Source: Chryseobacterium sp. ISL-80 (GTDB taxonomy: Bacteria > Bacillota > Bacilli > Bacillales > Cytobacillaceae). Taken from it: DNA of 64,000 nucleotides. How positions within the stretch are numbered: position 1 is the stretch's first letter; every line of letters begins with the position of its first letter. Below, one piece after another: positions 17,724 through 26,523 of this stretch. Made by a program: the position numbers and the translations under genes. The stretch spans positions 248,001 to 312,000 of the forward strand of contig JAGGQZ010000020.1 in NCBI GenBank assembly GCA_018613055.1, read 5' to 3'. Below the pieces are notes generated by a model that had not been told where the DNA came from, did no database searches, and saw only the letters and a program-made list of their open reading frames with translations.

Positions 17724-18794
17724 TTATCGTGAGATCAGCTTTTGCAAGTCCACACATTGTTTCTGAAATAGATCAATCTTCATCCCGGCAGTGCCCTGAA
17801 ACATGATTTTATCTTGGTCAACAAATTGTTCATTCCAAACACAATGCAGATTCGCTAAACTGAAGTCCACCTTTTCCACTAAACTCTCTTTATACTCACG
17901 TGTAAATCCTGCTTCCGTTCCAAGCGGGGAAGTGAACATATATTCTTTGCTGTGTTTTGAGGAAAGTTCGGGCTGATGAATCCAATGAACCGGGATGATT
18001 TTTTTCCATGGCAAGTGGATTTTGAGTGAATGCATGGTCCCCAGATCGTCAGTATTTACATAATCCATTGTCAAAAGAAGAATCCCCTTCGTAAATAAGT
18101 TTGCCGATGGCAGCAATACTTCTGCATCAAGTGAATGCAGAGAGCACTCCACATTTGATATAGACGAGATTGGTCTTGAGAGCTTGAATGTATCAAATAT
18201 GTCTATTTCTAAATTTACAGCTGCCAGCTGTAAAGGAAGCCTCACCTTAGTCCTTTCATACGTTTTATTGATTCCACGGTAAGCAGCCGTTGCTAATTTG
18301 ATAGGTTGTGATGATGACTCTTCATCAGACTCCTCCGAATCCTGAAAATCATGTTCAAAATATGCATCTTCTTGAGACTCTTCGTCCATCCTGGGTTGAT
18401 TGTAAGATTCTTGATCATGATTGAATTCGCTAGATTCCTCTAATATTTCATTAAACACTTCATCAGGACTTTCCTTGAAATCTTCCTGATCGATATCATC
18501 CGATTCGGCAACAACAGAAATTCCCATGTTATCACTTGACTCGTCCTCTATTTCATCCATCTGTAGTGTACTTTTCTGGGATGTCTTTTCTTCAACACTT
18601 TTAATTGTCGGCGGAGCGAGTATTAATGGTTTTCCTGAACCCTTTGGATTCCTGCTTGTTCTATTCTTGCTTAAATTGGTATTATTCTTATCATTCTCAA
18701 ACTCCTCTGAGCCTCTGTTGCGTCCTCCAGAGGAATCTCTAAAACCCCCGTTGAAAAAATTCATTTCTTGAAACATTCGATTTGTGTTATCCAT
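17724..18794 (-). CDS. CsxC/SPOCS-like protein with a long acidic disordered N-terminus, paralogue 2
   Basis: 356 residues. Residues 1-165 are low-complexity and rich in Asp, Glu, Ser and Asn, without hydrophobic core. The C-terminal 190 residues keep the outline of the neighbouring paralogues: VRLPLQLAAVNLEIDIFDTF, then the ISSISNVECSLHSLDAEVLL strand pair, LFTKGILLLTMDYV where the others have LFIKGFIRKNIQYA, and a final FQGTAGMKIDLFQKQCVDL. The conserved RKNIQY motif is lost, so it is diverged. It is probably a spore surface or coat component by association. Start at the ATG 18794; upstream lies a 14-bp inverted repeat (18859-18894). Confidence 0.6.
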   Translation of the reverse strand: MDNTNRMFQEMNFFNGGFRDSSGGRNRGSEEFENDKNNTNLSKNRTSRNPKGSGKPLILAPPTIKSVEEKTSQKSTLQMDEIEDESSDNMGISVVAESDDIDQEDFKESPDEVFNEILEESSEFNHDQESYNQPRMDEESQEDAYFEHDFQDSEESDEESSSQPIKLATAAYRGINKTYERTKVRLPLQLAAVNLEIDIFDTFKLSRPISSISNVECSLHSLDAEVLLPSANLFTKGILLLTMDYVNTDDLGTMHSLKIHLPWKKIIPVHWIHQPELSSKHSKEYMFTSPLGTEAGFTREYKESLVEKVDFSLANLHCVWNEQFVDQDKIMFQGTAGMKIDLFQKQCVDLQKLISR

Positions 18795-18858
18795 CTTAAC
18801 TGGATGGTTCTGCTACTATTGCAACCAATCCCTGCCCTCCTTCCTGTATAAAGGTAAA

Positions 18859-18894
18859 GGGGTATATACTATAGATTGCCTAGTATAATACCCC
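18859..18894. repeat. Inverted repeat between two paralogue genes
   Basis: GGGGTATATACTA (18859-18871) and TAGTATAATACCCC (18881-18894) are inverted copies with one extra base and a 9-base centre. It could be the terminator of the 18910 gene or an operator for the 17724 gene; there is no long T run. Confidence 0.5.
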
Positions 18895-18909
18895 GTCTTT
18901 TGCTGTTAT

Positions 18910-19689
18910 TTATTCTGATTCGTCATAGCAATCAGGATCATTCGTTGCTGAAGATACCCGGATTTGCTGGTTTTGAAGAACGCGTACGGTAAAATCGATG
19001 ACCATTTTTTCTTCAATTGTCTGGAAAAATCCTTCGTCGATTGGTGAAGTTGTTGGAAGCGGCTGACGGTCAATTGCCTCATCCCATTCAATAATTTGGC
19101 TGGAAACTAATTCACAGAAAGGCAGTTCATTATAGTGCTGTGAGCTTTCCTGGTGGAATTGACTCAAGTCGCTGGTCAATAATTCATCTTTTTCCGGAAA
19201 CCCTGTTGACAATGGTTTGGATACGAAGAAATCAAATTCCTTTCGATTATTCACCTGCGGCATTACAGGGTGTGAAAGGAAGTGCTTCACTTCTGTCACA
19301 ACCTGGAAAGGAATGTCGACTGTATACGAATGCAAGTCAGAAGCTACTGATGAGGATGAGGAAGCTTCAATTTCCTGGCTAGGGCTGGCATATTGGATGT
19401 TCTTCCTTACAAAACCTTTGATAAATAACTTATTGGTCGGCAACAGCAATCGGCATTGGGTCAATTTAATCCTCTTTTTTATATCCTTGATTTCAAGCAC
19501 CGGTTCTGGAAAATTGATTAATGTATCCAGATTCACGTGCAGCGTCAGTTCTGCAAGGACAACAGGAACTTTCGTTACGACCTTCCCTAAGCTTACATGT
19601 GGGTGATGATGCTTTGGAGTGCATTCAAAATGGTCTTTTGAAGGCTTACACTCATAATCGGGCTTTTTATTTTTATCTAATTCAAACAT
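18910..19689 (-). CDS. CsxC/SPOCS-like spore-associated protein, paralogue 3
   Basis: 259 residues from the ATG at 19689, which has AAGGAGG 8 bases upstream (a longer frame to 19740 includes that site). After a charged Lys/His stretch come VPVVLAELTLHVNLDTLINF, PVLEIKDIKKRIKLTQCRLL, LFIKGFVRKNIQYASP, FQVVTEVKHFL, a SPLxTGFPEKDELLTSDLSQFHQ-like segment (FPEKDELLTSDLSQF seen here), LPFCELVSSQIIEWDEAID and FTVRVLQNQQIRV. It is a close relative of paralogue 4 (shared FPEKD, SDLSQFHQ, FCELVSS and QWDEAIDR-type blocks), so the two come from a local duplication. Spore-surface role inferred. Confidence 0.7.
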   Translation of the reverse strand: MFELDKNKKPDYECKPSKDHFECTPKHHHPHVSLGKVVTKVPVVLAELTLHVNLDTLINFPEPVLEIKDIKKRIKLTQCRLLLPTNKLFIKGFVRKNIQYASPSQEIEASSSSSVASDLHSYTVDIPFQVVTEVKHFLSHPVMPQVNNRKEFDFFVSKPLSTGFPEKDELLTSDLSQFHQESSQHYNELPFCELVSSQIIEWDEAIDRQPLPTTSPIDEGFFQTIEEKMVIDFTVRVLQNQQIRVSSATNDPDCYDESE

Positions 19690-19930
19690 ACATGGCTCCT
19701 CCTTAAACTCCTTAGAGTGAAGATGTTTTATCCTATGCACCGTGATTTTTTGGGTCTAGGCGTATGCCCCCCCTGTGTTAGTTAAAAAAGGGCCTGGACC
19801 TTATTAAATCATTTATTTTCATTGCGATGTACTGGCCAGAAAAGAACTAAAAAAATTTTTTGATTCATTTTATACGACAGTACTACGGGCAGCTTGAAGA
19901 GAATCGGAATATGTATAGAAGAGTAATTGA

Positions 19931-19960
19931 AAAAGGCGAAGACCTTAGCCTTCGCCTTTT
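19931..19960. terminator. Terminator after paralogue 4
   Basis: AAAAGGCGAAG (19931-19941) and CTTCGCCTTTT (19950-19960) form a perfect stem with T/A tails. Confidence 0.8.
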
Positions 19961-19993
19961 CATTCCTAATGAATCGTGGTTATTGGTTGGCCA

Positions 19994-20746
19994 TTACAAG
20001 GCGACTTGCTGGTTCTGAAAAACTCTGATACGGAATTGAAGGAAAGTTTTTTCCACAATATTGTGGAAGATGCCTTCTTCAAATGGTGCATGATGTGGTG
20101 TTAAAGGTTCACGGTCAATAGCTTCATCCCATTGAACAATGCTGCTGGATACCAGTTCACAGAATGGAATCTGATTGTAGTTTTGAGTACTCACTTGATG
20201 GAATTGTGATAAGTCACTGGATAGCAACTGATCCTTTTCCGGGAATCCATGTCCCAGGTTCTGTGCCCTGAAGAAATCGAATTCTGAACGAGAATTGCTT
20301 TCCGGAAATACTGGTGGACGCAGGAAGTCTGTAATAATCGTTACACACTCAAATGGTACGTCTACAGTTAGAGATCGCATTTCTGACGCTACACAGTCAC
20401 TTGATGAATGAGGACATGGTGTTGCGTACTGAATATTCTTGCGAATGAACCCTTTGATAAATAGCGGGATACCTGCAGCAAGAGTCATTGCAGGATTAGA
20501 AGTTGGACCTATAAGAAGCCTGCACTGTACGATTTTCACTCTTTTCTTAATATCCTTGATTTCCAAGACTGGATCCGGAAAATGGATGTTGGCAACGAGA
20601 TGATCAGATACTGTAATATCCGCTAGAGTAACGGGAATATTGGCAGACGGCCCCAAACCCGGTGTAGGTACGTTGGTACATTCGCTCCTGGATGCTGATT
20701 GATTTACATTTACACATCCATGCTTACCTTTATGGTCATTAGTCAT
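19994..20746 (-). CDS. CsxC/SPOCS-like spore-associated protein, paralogue 4
   Basis: 250 residues beginning MTNDHKGKHGCVNV, with AAAGGAGG before the ATG. Family blocks are IPVTLADITVSDHLVANIHF, PVLEIKDIKKRVKIVQCRLL, PLFIKGFIRKNIQYATPCPH, FECVTIITDFLRPP, FPEKDQLLSSDLSQFHQ, IPFCELVSSSIVQWDEAID and FRIRVFQNQQVAL. It has its own terminator at 19931-19960 and a free upstream region of about 150 bases shared with the divergent actin-like gene, so it is a separate transcription unit. Function unknown; the neighbourhood points to the spore envelope. Confidence 0.7.
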   Translation of the reverse strand: MTNDHKGKHGCVNVNQSASRSECTNVPTPGLGPSANIPVTLADITVSDHLVANIHFPDPVLEIKDIKKRVKIVQCRLLIGPTSNPAMTLAAGIPLFIKGFIRKNIQYATPCPHSSSDCVASEMRSLTVDVPFECVTIITDFLRPPVFPESNSRSEFDFFRAQNLGHGFPEKDQLLSSDLSQFHQVSTQNYNQIPFCELVSSSIVQWDEAIDREPLTPHHAPFEEGIFHNIVEKTFLQFRIRVFQNQQVAL

Positions 20747-20946
20747 TTTTGTTCCTCCTTTTAAATTTCTTGTACAATTTATCCTATTCTTTCTAGATTT
20801 TTTGGACTAGATGAATCAATCAGAACAAACGCGGATTTTTTAGCTTTTATCAGGCTTTTTCTTTATTTCTTCCTTTTTCTATTTCTATTGGGTACTTGCA
20901 CAATGGAACATACCTTTTGCATAGGATTCAAAAGGAGGAGGATGAA

Positions 20947-22137
20947 ATGAACAATTATAATTATCTTGCAGTCGACATAGGCAACAGCTGGTATAAGGTT
21001 CTTGCCTCTGATCACGGGCAGCTGAGCGAATACCAAATGCCGAACGCAATCGCACTATACGACGACGAGTTCTATGAAAAGCCTTATGACGAGGAAGATA
21101 TTGACCTCGAAGAAAATTTGATCGTAGAGATAAAAAGCCCGGCGGTCACAAACAAAAGGGAAGTCTTTTATGCAGGAAAGGCAGCCGCAAGACAAAGGAA
21201 TGTGAGCCTGACCGCAAGCAACAATCAAAAAGCCGATGAAGACCGGACCTATATCCTTCTATTCGCCGCTGCAGCCTATCATGCTTCCATCTTAAACCCT
21301 GAGGACATTGAAATAAGCTACTGTGTGGACCAATTAGCTGTATCACTTCCGACAACTCAGTATAAGGAAAAAAAGGAATTACTTAAGCAGCGTTTAATTG
21401 GCAGTCATACCATCACCCTTCATAAGGTACCTGGCATTTCCGAACCTAAAGAACTGATCGTCAAGCTTGAGATAAAAGATGTGATTGTCGGGGCAGAAGG
21501 AGCATGTGCATATCTAGGTTTAATCCGTGACATTGACACACTCGCCATTAAAGATGACGGTCTCGTGAAAGATTCCAGGAAAGGAGTCATTATTGGTGAC
21601 CTTGGCGGTGATTCGGTGGACTTTGTCGGCATCAAAAACAGCAAGCCTGTGGCTTCGGTTGAAGGTGACCATTTTGGCATTAATTTGTTCCTTGATACAA
21701 TCATTAAGAAGGTAAGCAAGAATGAACTCTATACCTTCGATTCCAGGTCAGAACTCGAGGAAAAACTATCTGCAGGGCAATCAGAATGGTATGTCGAACC
21801 TTTTGCAGGTGTCAGGAAAGATATCAGCAAATACGTGATCCCTCAACTGAGAATCATGGCAATCAAATACCTCGAGCATTTTGACCGTGCGAGGAGCAGT
21901 TCCAGCGAAATCAAGGGTGCGTCCCGCTATATTGCCGTTGGCGGTGCAGCTAAACTTGCCCAAAAGCAAATACAGGAAGCAGCGGTAAGATGGGCTGATA
22001 AGGGGCGTCCGATTGAACTGACTTTTCCTGAGAACCTGGAAAAACTGAATGTCTTCGGACTCATGATTTTAGCGAAAATGAATCAAATTAAGAAACAACA
22101 TGAGAATACCGAGGAACTAATTCCCATTGAAGGGTGA
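20947..22137 (+). CDS. ParM/AlfA-type actin-like ATPase
   Basis: A 396-residue actin-fold protein. Phosphate-1 loop LAVDIGNSWYKVL (residues 7-19), phosphate-2 loop GVIIGDLGGDSVDFV near residue 215, and adenosine motif RYIAVGGAAKLA near residue 330 are in the actin order. This group (ParM, StbA, AlfA, Alp7A) polymerises to push or pull DNA during segregation. ATG at 20947 follows AAAAGGAGGAGG. The small gene after it overlaps or abuts the stop and looks like the DNA-binding adaptor of such systems. Here it is surrounded by spore-surface genes rather than by a plasmid backbone, so the cargo DNA is unknown; a domesticated role is possible. Confidence 0.85.
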   Translation: MNNYNYLAVDIGNSWYKVLASDHGQLSEYQMPNAIALYDDEFYEKPYDEEDIDLEENLIVEIKSPAVTNKREVFYAGKAAARQRNVSLTASNNQKADEDRTYILLFAAAAYHASILNPEDIEISYCVDQLAVSLPTTQYKEKKELLKQRLIGSHTITLHKVPGISEPKELIVKLEIKDVIVGAEGACAYLGLIRDIDTLAIKDDGLVKDSRKGVIIGDLGGDSVDFVGIKNSKPVASVEGDHFGINLFLDTIIKKVSKNELYTFDSRSELEEKLSAGQSEWYVEPFAGVRKDISKYVIPQLRIMAIKYLEHFDRARSSSSEIKGASRYIAVGGAAKLAQKQIQEAAVRWADKGRPIELTFPENLEKLNVFGLMILAKMNQIKKQHENTEELIPIEG

Positions 22138-22142
22138 TCGGT

Positions 22143-22517
22143 ATGTCAAACACCTATACGGATTATGTTAATAAAGTTGCGATAACAGTCCCTGATCGAT
22201 ATATTGATGTCAAAACGGGCGAGTCTTATTCCATATCACCAAAGGTAGTCGAACAAATTGAATACCATGCAGAAAACAGTTCTTTGAGCCACCTCGTCCT
22301 GGCTGCCCTTCATCATTACCTTACTCCAAAGCCTGTGTTAAATGGGGGTTCAGCTGAAATCCTCCAGCAGCTCGCTGACATTCGATCAATACTTGAAAAT
22401 GGCTCTTTTTTCATTCAGCCATCTGTAAAAACAAGGGCTGTGAAAGAGCAAACAGATGCTGCTAAATTGCTCGATATGAAGGAAGTTGAGGACATCCTTG
22501 ATGCATTTGGGGGCTAA
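22143..22517 (+). CDS. ParR/AlfB-like partner of the actin protein
   Basis: 124 residues. The N-terminal half (VAITVPDRYIDV, then SISPKVVEQIEYHAENSSLSHLVLAALHHYL) looks like a ribbon-helix-helix DNA-binding fold, and the C-terminal tail (LLDMKEVEDILDAFGG) is a short amphipathic end like the ParM-binding tail of ParR. ATG at 22143 lies 5 bases after the stop of the actin gene with GAAGGGTGAT as binding site; a GTG at 22134 would overlap the actin gene by 4 bases. Size, position and coupling make the adaptor role likely, but there is no direct proof. Confidence 0.65.
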   Translation: MSNTYTDYVNKVAITVPDRYIDVKTGESYSISPKVVEQIEYHAENSSLSHLVLAALHHYLTPKPVLNGGSAEILQQLADIRSILENGSFFIQPSVKTRAVKEQTDAAKLLDMKEVEDILDAFGG

Positions 22518-22527
22518 ATATGAAAAG

Positions 22528-22555
22528 AAAGGACGGTACTTATGTACGCGTCCTT
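22528..22555. terminator. Terminator after the actin/partner pair
   Basis: AAAGGACG pairs with CGTCCTT, with an inner GTAC/GTAC extension, followed by CACTTTTTG. Confidence 0.7.
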
Positions 22556-22585
22556 CACTTTTTGAAAGTTAATATATGTTCTATT

Positions 22586-23242
22586 TCACTGTTGAAGAAC
22601 GCTGGAAACGATGGAAAGCAGTTTAGGATAATGATGGACGTGGAACTCAAGATCAGAGGCAACGGCTTTTTTATTATAGTAATCAATGATTCTATGGACC
22701 GCTTCTTTTTTGTGATGAGCTGGTATGTGGAAGAAATCGATAATTGGTGAATACGTGCCATCCCCGGCCGGCAGCAGATATCCCAAAAGTAAGTCACTGT
22801 CACCAGGATGATGGTATATTTCATTATAGATGGCAACCAGCCTCTCTTTCATGCGCAATACATCATGGACAACCAGCAAACGGTCTCCATAAAATTCATT
22901 AATTGTATAAAAACCTGGTGATGCATATTTCCACTCACTGATAATTCGGTGGATTCTTGGCTTCCTTCTGCTTTTGTATTCAGGTGAATTTAGATATTTG
23001 TCGAAGATTGTCTTCTTCCTGTTTGGGAGCTGATGGCAGAACACTGCCCAGGAAATAAAATGAGGAATTAATGCTGAGGCTATTTTTTCAGGTATTTGTT
23101 CTGACTCAATGAAATCATCAACTAAATGAAGTAAATATTCACCATAATATTCGTTGGTGAAATAAAACAGTTCCTCTATTTCCTCAAAAGCCTGATCTTT
23201 TAATCGTTCCTGCATGGAAATTACTTTTTCATCCATGACCAT
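22586..23242 (-). CDS. Uncharacterised protein (about 218 aa)
   Basis: Begins MVMDEKVISMQERL; ATG 23242 lies downstream of AAAGGAG. Soluble, rich in aromatic and charged residues, with no signal peptide. Notable stretches are YFTNEYYGEYLLHLVDDF, SWAVFCHQLPNRKKTIFDKYL and YHHPGDSDLLLGYLLPAGDG. The outline resembles the N-terminal part of SEC-C-type plasmid and phage proteins, but the Cys/His zinc motif of that family is absent, so I would not name it. Single gene, convergent with the actin pair. Confidence 0.65.
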   Translation of the reverse strand: MVMDEKVISMQERLKDQAFEEIEELFYFTNEYYGEYLLHLVDDFIESEQIPEKIASALIPHFISWAVFCHQLPNRKKTIFDKYLNSPEYKSRRKPRIHRIISEWKYASPGFYTINEFYGDRLLVVHDVLRMKERLVAIYNEIYHHPGDSDLLLGYLLPAGDGTYSPIIDFFHIPAHHKKEAVHRIIDYYNKKAVASDLEFHVHHYPKLLSIVSSVLQQ

Positions 23243-23348
23243 ACATATAATTCTCCTTTCAGTTAATATAAACCACCCCCTAATGTTACCACGCAAAAAA
23301 ATACTCGCACGGGTAATATTTGTCTGAATTTTTACAAATCTCTACTTG

Positions 23349-24275
23349 CTAGAACATGCTCATATCGTATTTGGCAGACATCATTTCCAATAGCTTGATG
23401 CCGCCAATGCTGTTGCCCTTTTCGTCAAGTGCCGGTCCTAAAATACCAAGCCCAAACCGGTTTGGTACAGAACCCATGATCCCTCCGGATACCCCACTCT
23501 TCGCAGGAATCCCTACCCTGACTGCGAACTCGCCAGATGCATTATACATTCCACAAGTGACCATGAAAGTTTTGCATAGGCGGGCCACATGTGCAGGAAT
23601 CAGCCGGCGGTTGGTGACAGGCTCCAAACCATCCATCGCAAAAACACAGCCAATACGGGCAAGGTCCAGACAATCCATTTCGATTGCACATTGCTTTGTA
23701 TACACCATGAGCAGTTCTTCTACATCCTCTTCAATGACGCCATGCTGCTTCAAAAAATAACATAAGGCCCTGTTCAAGTCAGAAGTTTGGAATTCAGAAT
23801 CAGCAACTTCCTTGGAATATCCGATTGAGGAATTGCCGGCAAGATCTTGGATAAAAGTCAGGATCCGATTGAACCTCTCATCCGCATCCTCCCCTTTTAT
23901 CATATGTGTTACCGCAAGAGCACCAGCATTGATCATCGGATTCAGCGGTTTCGATGGACTAAACTCCAGCTTGACGATTGAATTGAATGGATCACCTGTT
24001 GGCTCATACCCCACTTTATCAAACACAGCTTCTTCCCCATAATCCATCAGCGCCAGTGCAAGTGTAAGGACCTTCGAGACACTTTGCAATGAAAGCTTTT
24101 GCTGGATATCACCGGCGGATACACAGGTTCCATCATCATGGAAAATAGCGACTGAAAGTTCCTCAGGATTGGCTTTTGCCAGCGCAGGAATATAATCTGC
24201 AACCTTTCCGCCAAACGTGTAATGTTTTGCTTTTTGAACAAGCTCATTCAATTCATCAGTTGTTCTGCATGGCAT
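23349..24275 (-). CDS. glsA: Glutaminase
   Basis: Hydrolyses L-glutamine to glutamate and ammonia. Serine-beta-lactamase-like fold: the catalytic Ser-x-x-Lys is in SLQSVSKVLTLALAL (about residue 62-66), with NPMINAGALAV, the catalytic Tyr region of SIGYSKEVADSEF and the GIPAKSGVSGGIMG loop. 308 aa is the family length. Single-gene unit; a regulator or glutamine permease is not adjacent, unlike the B. subtilis glsA-glnT operon. Confidence 0.93.
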   Translation of the reverse strand: MPCRTTDELNELVQKAKHYTFGGKVADYIPALAKANPEELSVAIFHDDGTCVSAGDIQQKLSLQSVSKVLTLALALMDYGEEAVFDKVGYEPTGDPFNSIVKLEFSPSKPLNPMINAGALAVTHMIKGEDADERFNRILTFIQDLAGNSSIGYSKEVADSEFQTSDLNRALCYFLKQHGVIEEDVEELLMVYTKQCAIEMDCLDLARIGCVFAMDGLEPVTNRRLIPAHVARLCKTFMVTCGMYNASGEFAVRVGIPAKSGVSGGIMGSVPNRFGLGILGPALDEKGNSIGGIKLLEMMSAKYDMSMF

Positions 24276-24341
24276 ACTTTGCTCCTCCGATCTTTTTTTG
24301 TAATAGAAAAAGGCAATGATAGGACCATTGCCTGAATTCCC

Positions 24342-26018
24342 TTAAAATCTTCCCGATCTTAAAATAGAATAAATAATCAATAAAAACATTCCGAACGCTA
24401 TGAAAAATCCTATTTCTATAGCAGGTACGCTAGTCAATATCGTATTATTCCCAAAAGTGGCTCCTACTATCAAACCGAGGACTACAATACTGAAAGCAAG
24501 CAGCGTGAGGCTAAAAGAAACCTGGTTGCTGATCCGGTCGAATTTATTGAGGATCCGATTGATTTCCGCAAGGCTGATTTCAAATTTCAAATCGCCTTTG
24601 GATGCCTTGTCCAGGACATTTTCAACTTGATTTGGGATATTAACAAATGTATCTGATAAGTCTTCTGCTTGATTCAAGAACCTTTTCCCCATCTTGATCG
24701 GATCATAGCGCTCCCTCATCAACTGTTCTCCATAAGGTTTTGCAATCTCAATCATATCCAGGGTTGGATCCAGCTCAGAAATGATTCCTTCTATCGTGAC
24801 CAAGGCTTTACCCATCATCGTCATTTCCTTCGGCAGGATAATCCGGTGTTCCTGGGCAGCGGCAAATAGCTCCTTCACGGTCAACCCTAAACTCAAGCCA
24901 TCTTTGGATGATAGTTCTACTGTTTTCCTGATGCCATCCACGTGGTCATAAAAATGCTGTTCATCTATGTCGGATGGAACATATGCCATCCGGAATATCG
25001 CCTTGACAATTCGATGGGTATCCTGCTGCATGATTCCCATCATCATCGAAGCGGAATGGTATCTCATACTTGCCGAAAGCCTTCCTACCTGGCCAAAATC
25101 AATAAACACCAGCTGCTGTTTTTCCAGGTTATAGAGGATATTGCCCGGATGCGGGTCTCCATGAAAAAATCCTTCTTTAAGAATCTGGGTTATAAATGCA
25201 CTTACCAGTAAATCTGCAATTTTTCGTTTTTCTTCTTTCCCTGCAGCCATTGCGTTTAGCTCATTCAGCTTGATTCCTTCAACCTTTTCCATGGTGAGTA
25301 TTTGGGTTGTTGAGTAATCATGGAAGATGACAGGAACTTTAATTGAGTGACAATCCTCAAATTGCAATTGAACCATATCTGTATTCCGGGCCTCTTCAGA
25401 ATAATCCAGTTCCCTTCTGATTGATTCAGATAGTTCCTCAACCATATCGGTTATATTATAATACTGCGCCCAGTCGTATCGCTGTTCGATCAGTTTTGCG
25501 AAATCCCTTAAGATCTCGAGGTCAGTAAGCACAGTATGCTTGATCCCCGGACGCTGAACCTTGACCATGACTGATTCTCCACTGTGTAAAACGGCTTCAT
25601 GGACCTGTCCGATTGAAGCTGCGGCTACATAATCTTCATTGAAGAATTGGAAGATTTCAGTAACAGGTCTGCCAAATTCATGCTGGATCTTCTCTTTTAT
25701 TTCCTCTACATAGACGGGTGGCACCTGATCCTGGAGCAGTTCCAATTCCTTTACAATCTCATCCGGCAACAGGTCGCTCCTGATGCTGAGAAGCTGCCCA
25801 AGCTTTATGAAAGCCGGTCCCAGTTCCTCCAGCATACAGCGGATTCGATATCCAATTTCCTGTGTGTTGCCATCCTTCACCTCTGCTGTTATCTTATCTT
25901 TTATAGATAAGATATGAAAAAGGCCGACTTCTTCCAACACATAGCCAAATCCGTATTTCACAAATAAGGAGCCAATCTCCTTATATCTATTTAAACGTCT
26001 CAAACGGTCCGTCAACAT
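24342..26018 (-). CDS. UbiB/ABC1 (AarF) family atypical kinase
   Basis: 558 residues. The family motifs appear in order: GPAFIKLGQLLSIRSDLLP (KxGQ motif), AAASIGQVHEA (Ala-rich nucleotide loop), VMVKVQRPG, ELDYSEEARN, FFHGDPHPGNIL and FIDFGQVG. The C-terminal 55 residues hold two hydrophobic helices, so the enzyme sits on the membrane. UbiB-type proteins are ATPases/kinases supporting quinone or lipid metabolism; in Bacilli, which make menaquinone, the role is unsettled. The start ATG follows AGGTGATGG. A phasin-like gene lies 14 bases upstream, as often seen for this family. Confidence 0.9.
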   Translation of the reverse strand: MLTDRLRRLNRYKEIGSLFVKYGFGYVLEEVGLFHILSIKDKITAEVKDGNTQEIGYRIRCMLEELGPAFIKLGQLLSIRSDLLPDEIVKELELLQDQVPPVYVEEIKEKIQHEFGRPVTEIFQFFNEDYVAAASIGQVHEAVLHSGESVMVKVQRPGIKHTVLTDLEILRDFAKLIEQRYDWAQYYNITDMVEELSESIRRELDYSEEARNTDMVQLQFEDCHSIKVPVIFHDYSTTQILTMEKVEGIKLNELNAMAAGKEEKRKIADLLVSAFITQILKEGFFHGDPHPGNILYNLEKQQLVFIDFGQVGRLSASMRYHSASMMMGIMQQDTHRIVKAIFRMAYVPSDIDEQHFYDHVDGIRKTVELSSKDGLSLGLTVKELFAAAQEHRIILPKEMTMMGKALVTIEGIISELDPTLDMIEIAKPYGEQLMRERYDPIKMGKRFLNQAEDLSDTFVNIPNQVENVLDKASKGDLKFEISLAEINRILNKFDRISNQVSFSLTLLAFSIVVLGLIVGATFGNNTILTSVPAIEIGFFIAFGMFLLIIYSILRSGRF

Positions 26019-26032
26019 TCCATCACCTGCTG

Positions 26033-26416
26033 CTAATCAATGTCTTTTGAAAAACCAGGTGGGACATTCTCCATCCCATTCTCCGCCTGGTCGAGTTCTC
26101 TATTCATATTATTTTTGCGAAGCAGTGAAACTTCTTCCTTCAATAATACAAGCTGTGCCTGGACAACATCTAATTCTTCTTTCGTCACAAATCCCCATTC
26201 GCTCAGCTGGCTCCTAGCCATCTTTTTAAATTCATCATTCCACTCCCCACTTTTGCTTTCACCTTTTTTAAAAAGGTCATCAAAAATCGTATCTGCCTCT
26301 GTCTGTGTCATATTTCCCTTTTCAACCAGCTTCATGATCGTTTCATCGACCTTTTCCTTCCCTGCAACCGCAGCTCCAAGCCCAAGTAAAAAACCACTTT
26401 TAAGAAAATTATTCAT
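26033..26416 (-). CDS. Phasin-like helical protein
   Basis: 127 residues. A glycine-rich hydrophobic start (SGFLLGLGAAVAGKEKVDE) is followed by helices: a MTQTEADTIFDDLFKKGE segment and a coiled coil around residues 75-105 (LDVVQAQLVLLKEEVSLLRKN). This resembles the PhaI/phasin-superfamily proteins found beside ABC1 kinases in Bacilli. It probably is co-transcribed with the kinase gene downstream (14-base gap). Function unproven. Confidence 0.75.
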   Translation of the reverse strand: MNNFLKSGFLLGLGAAVAGKEKVDETIMKLVEKGNMTQTEADTIFDDLFKKGESKSGEWNDEFKKMARSQLSEWGFVTKEELDVVQAQLVLLKEEVSLLRKNNMNRELDQAENGMENVPPGFSKDID

Positions 26417-26489
26417 GTCAAGGCCCTCCTATATAAAATATATTTACTTATTAATACCCCAAAACCAGGGACAATTACCCTTTTACATA

Positions 26490-26523
26490 AAAAAAGCACC
26501 TGGCTCGTTAAAACCAGGTACTT
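26490..26523 (-). terminator. Orphan terminator on the minus strand
   Basis: On the minus strand GTACCTGG pairs with CCAGGTGC, followed by TTTTTTT. No complete gene lies directly upstream of it; only a short open stretch ending in LFKVQTGPDNSTFFAIIMSK (stop at 26637) and then the 52-bp array. Confidence 0.75.

Noticed and set aside
22520-22750. Small + strand frame after the ParR-like gene
   Set aside because: It runs through the terminator and the antisense of the convergent gene.
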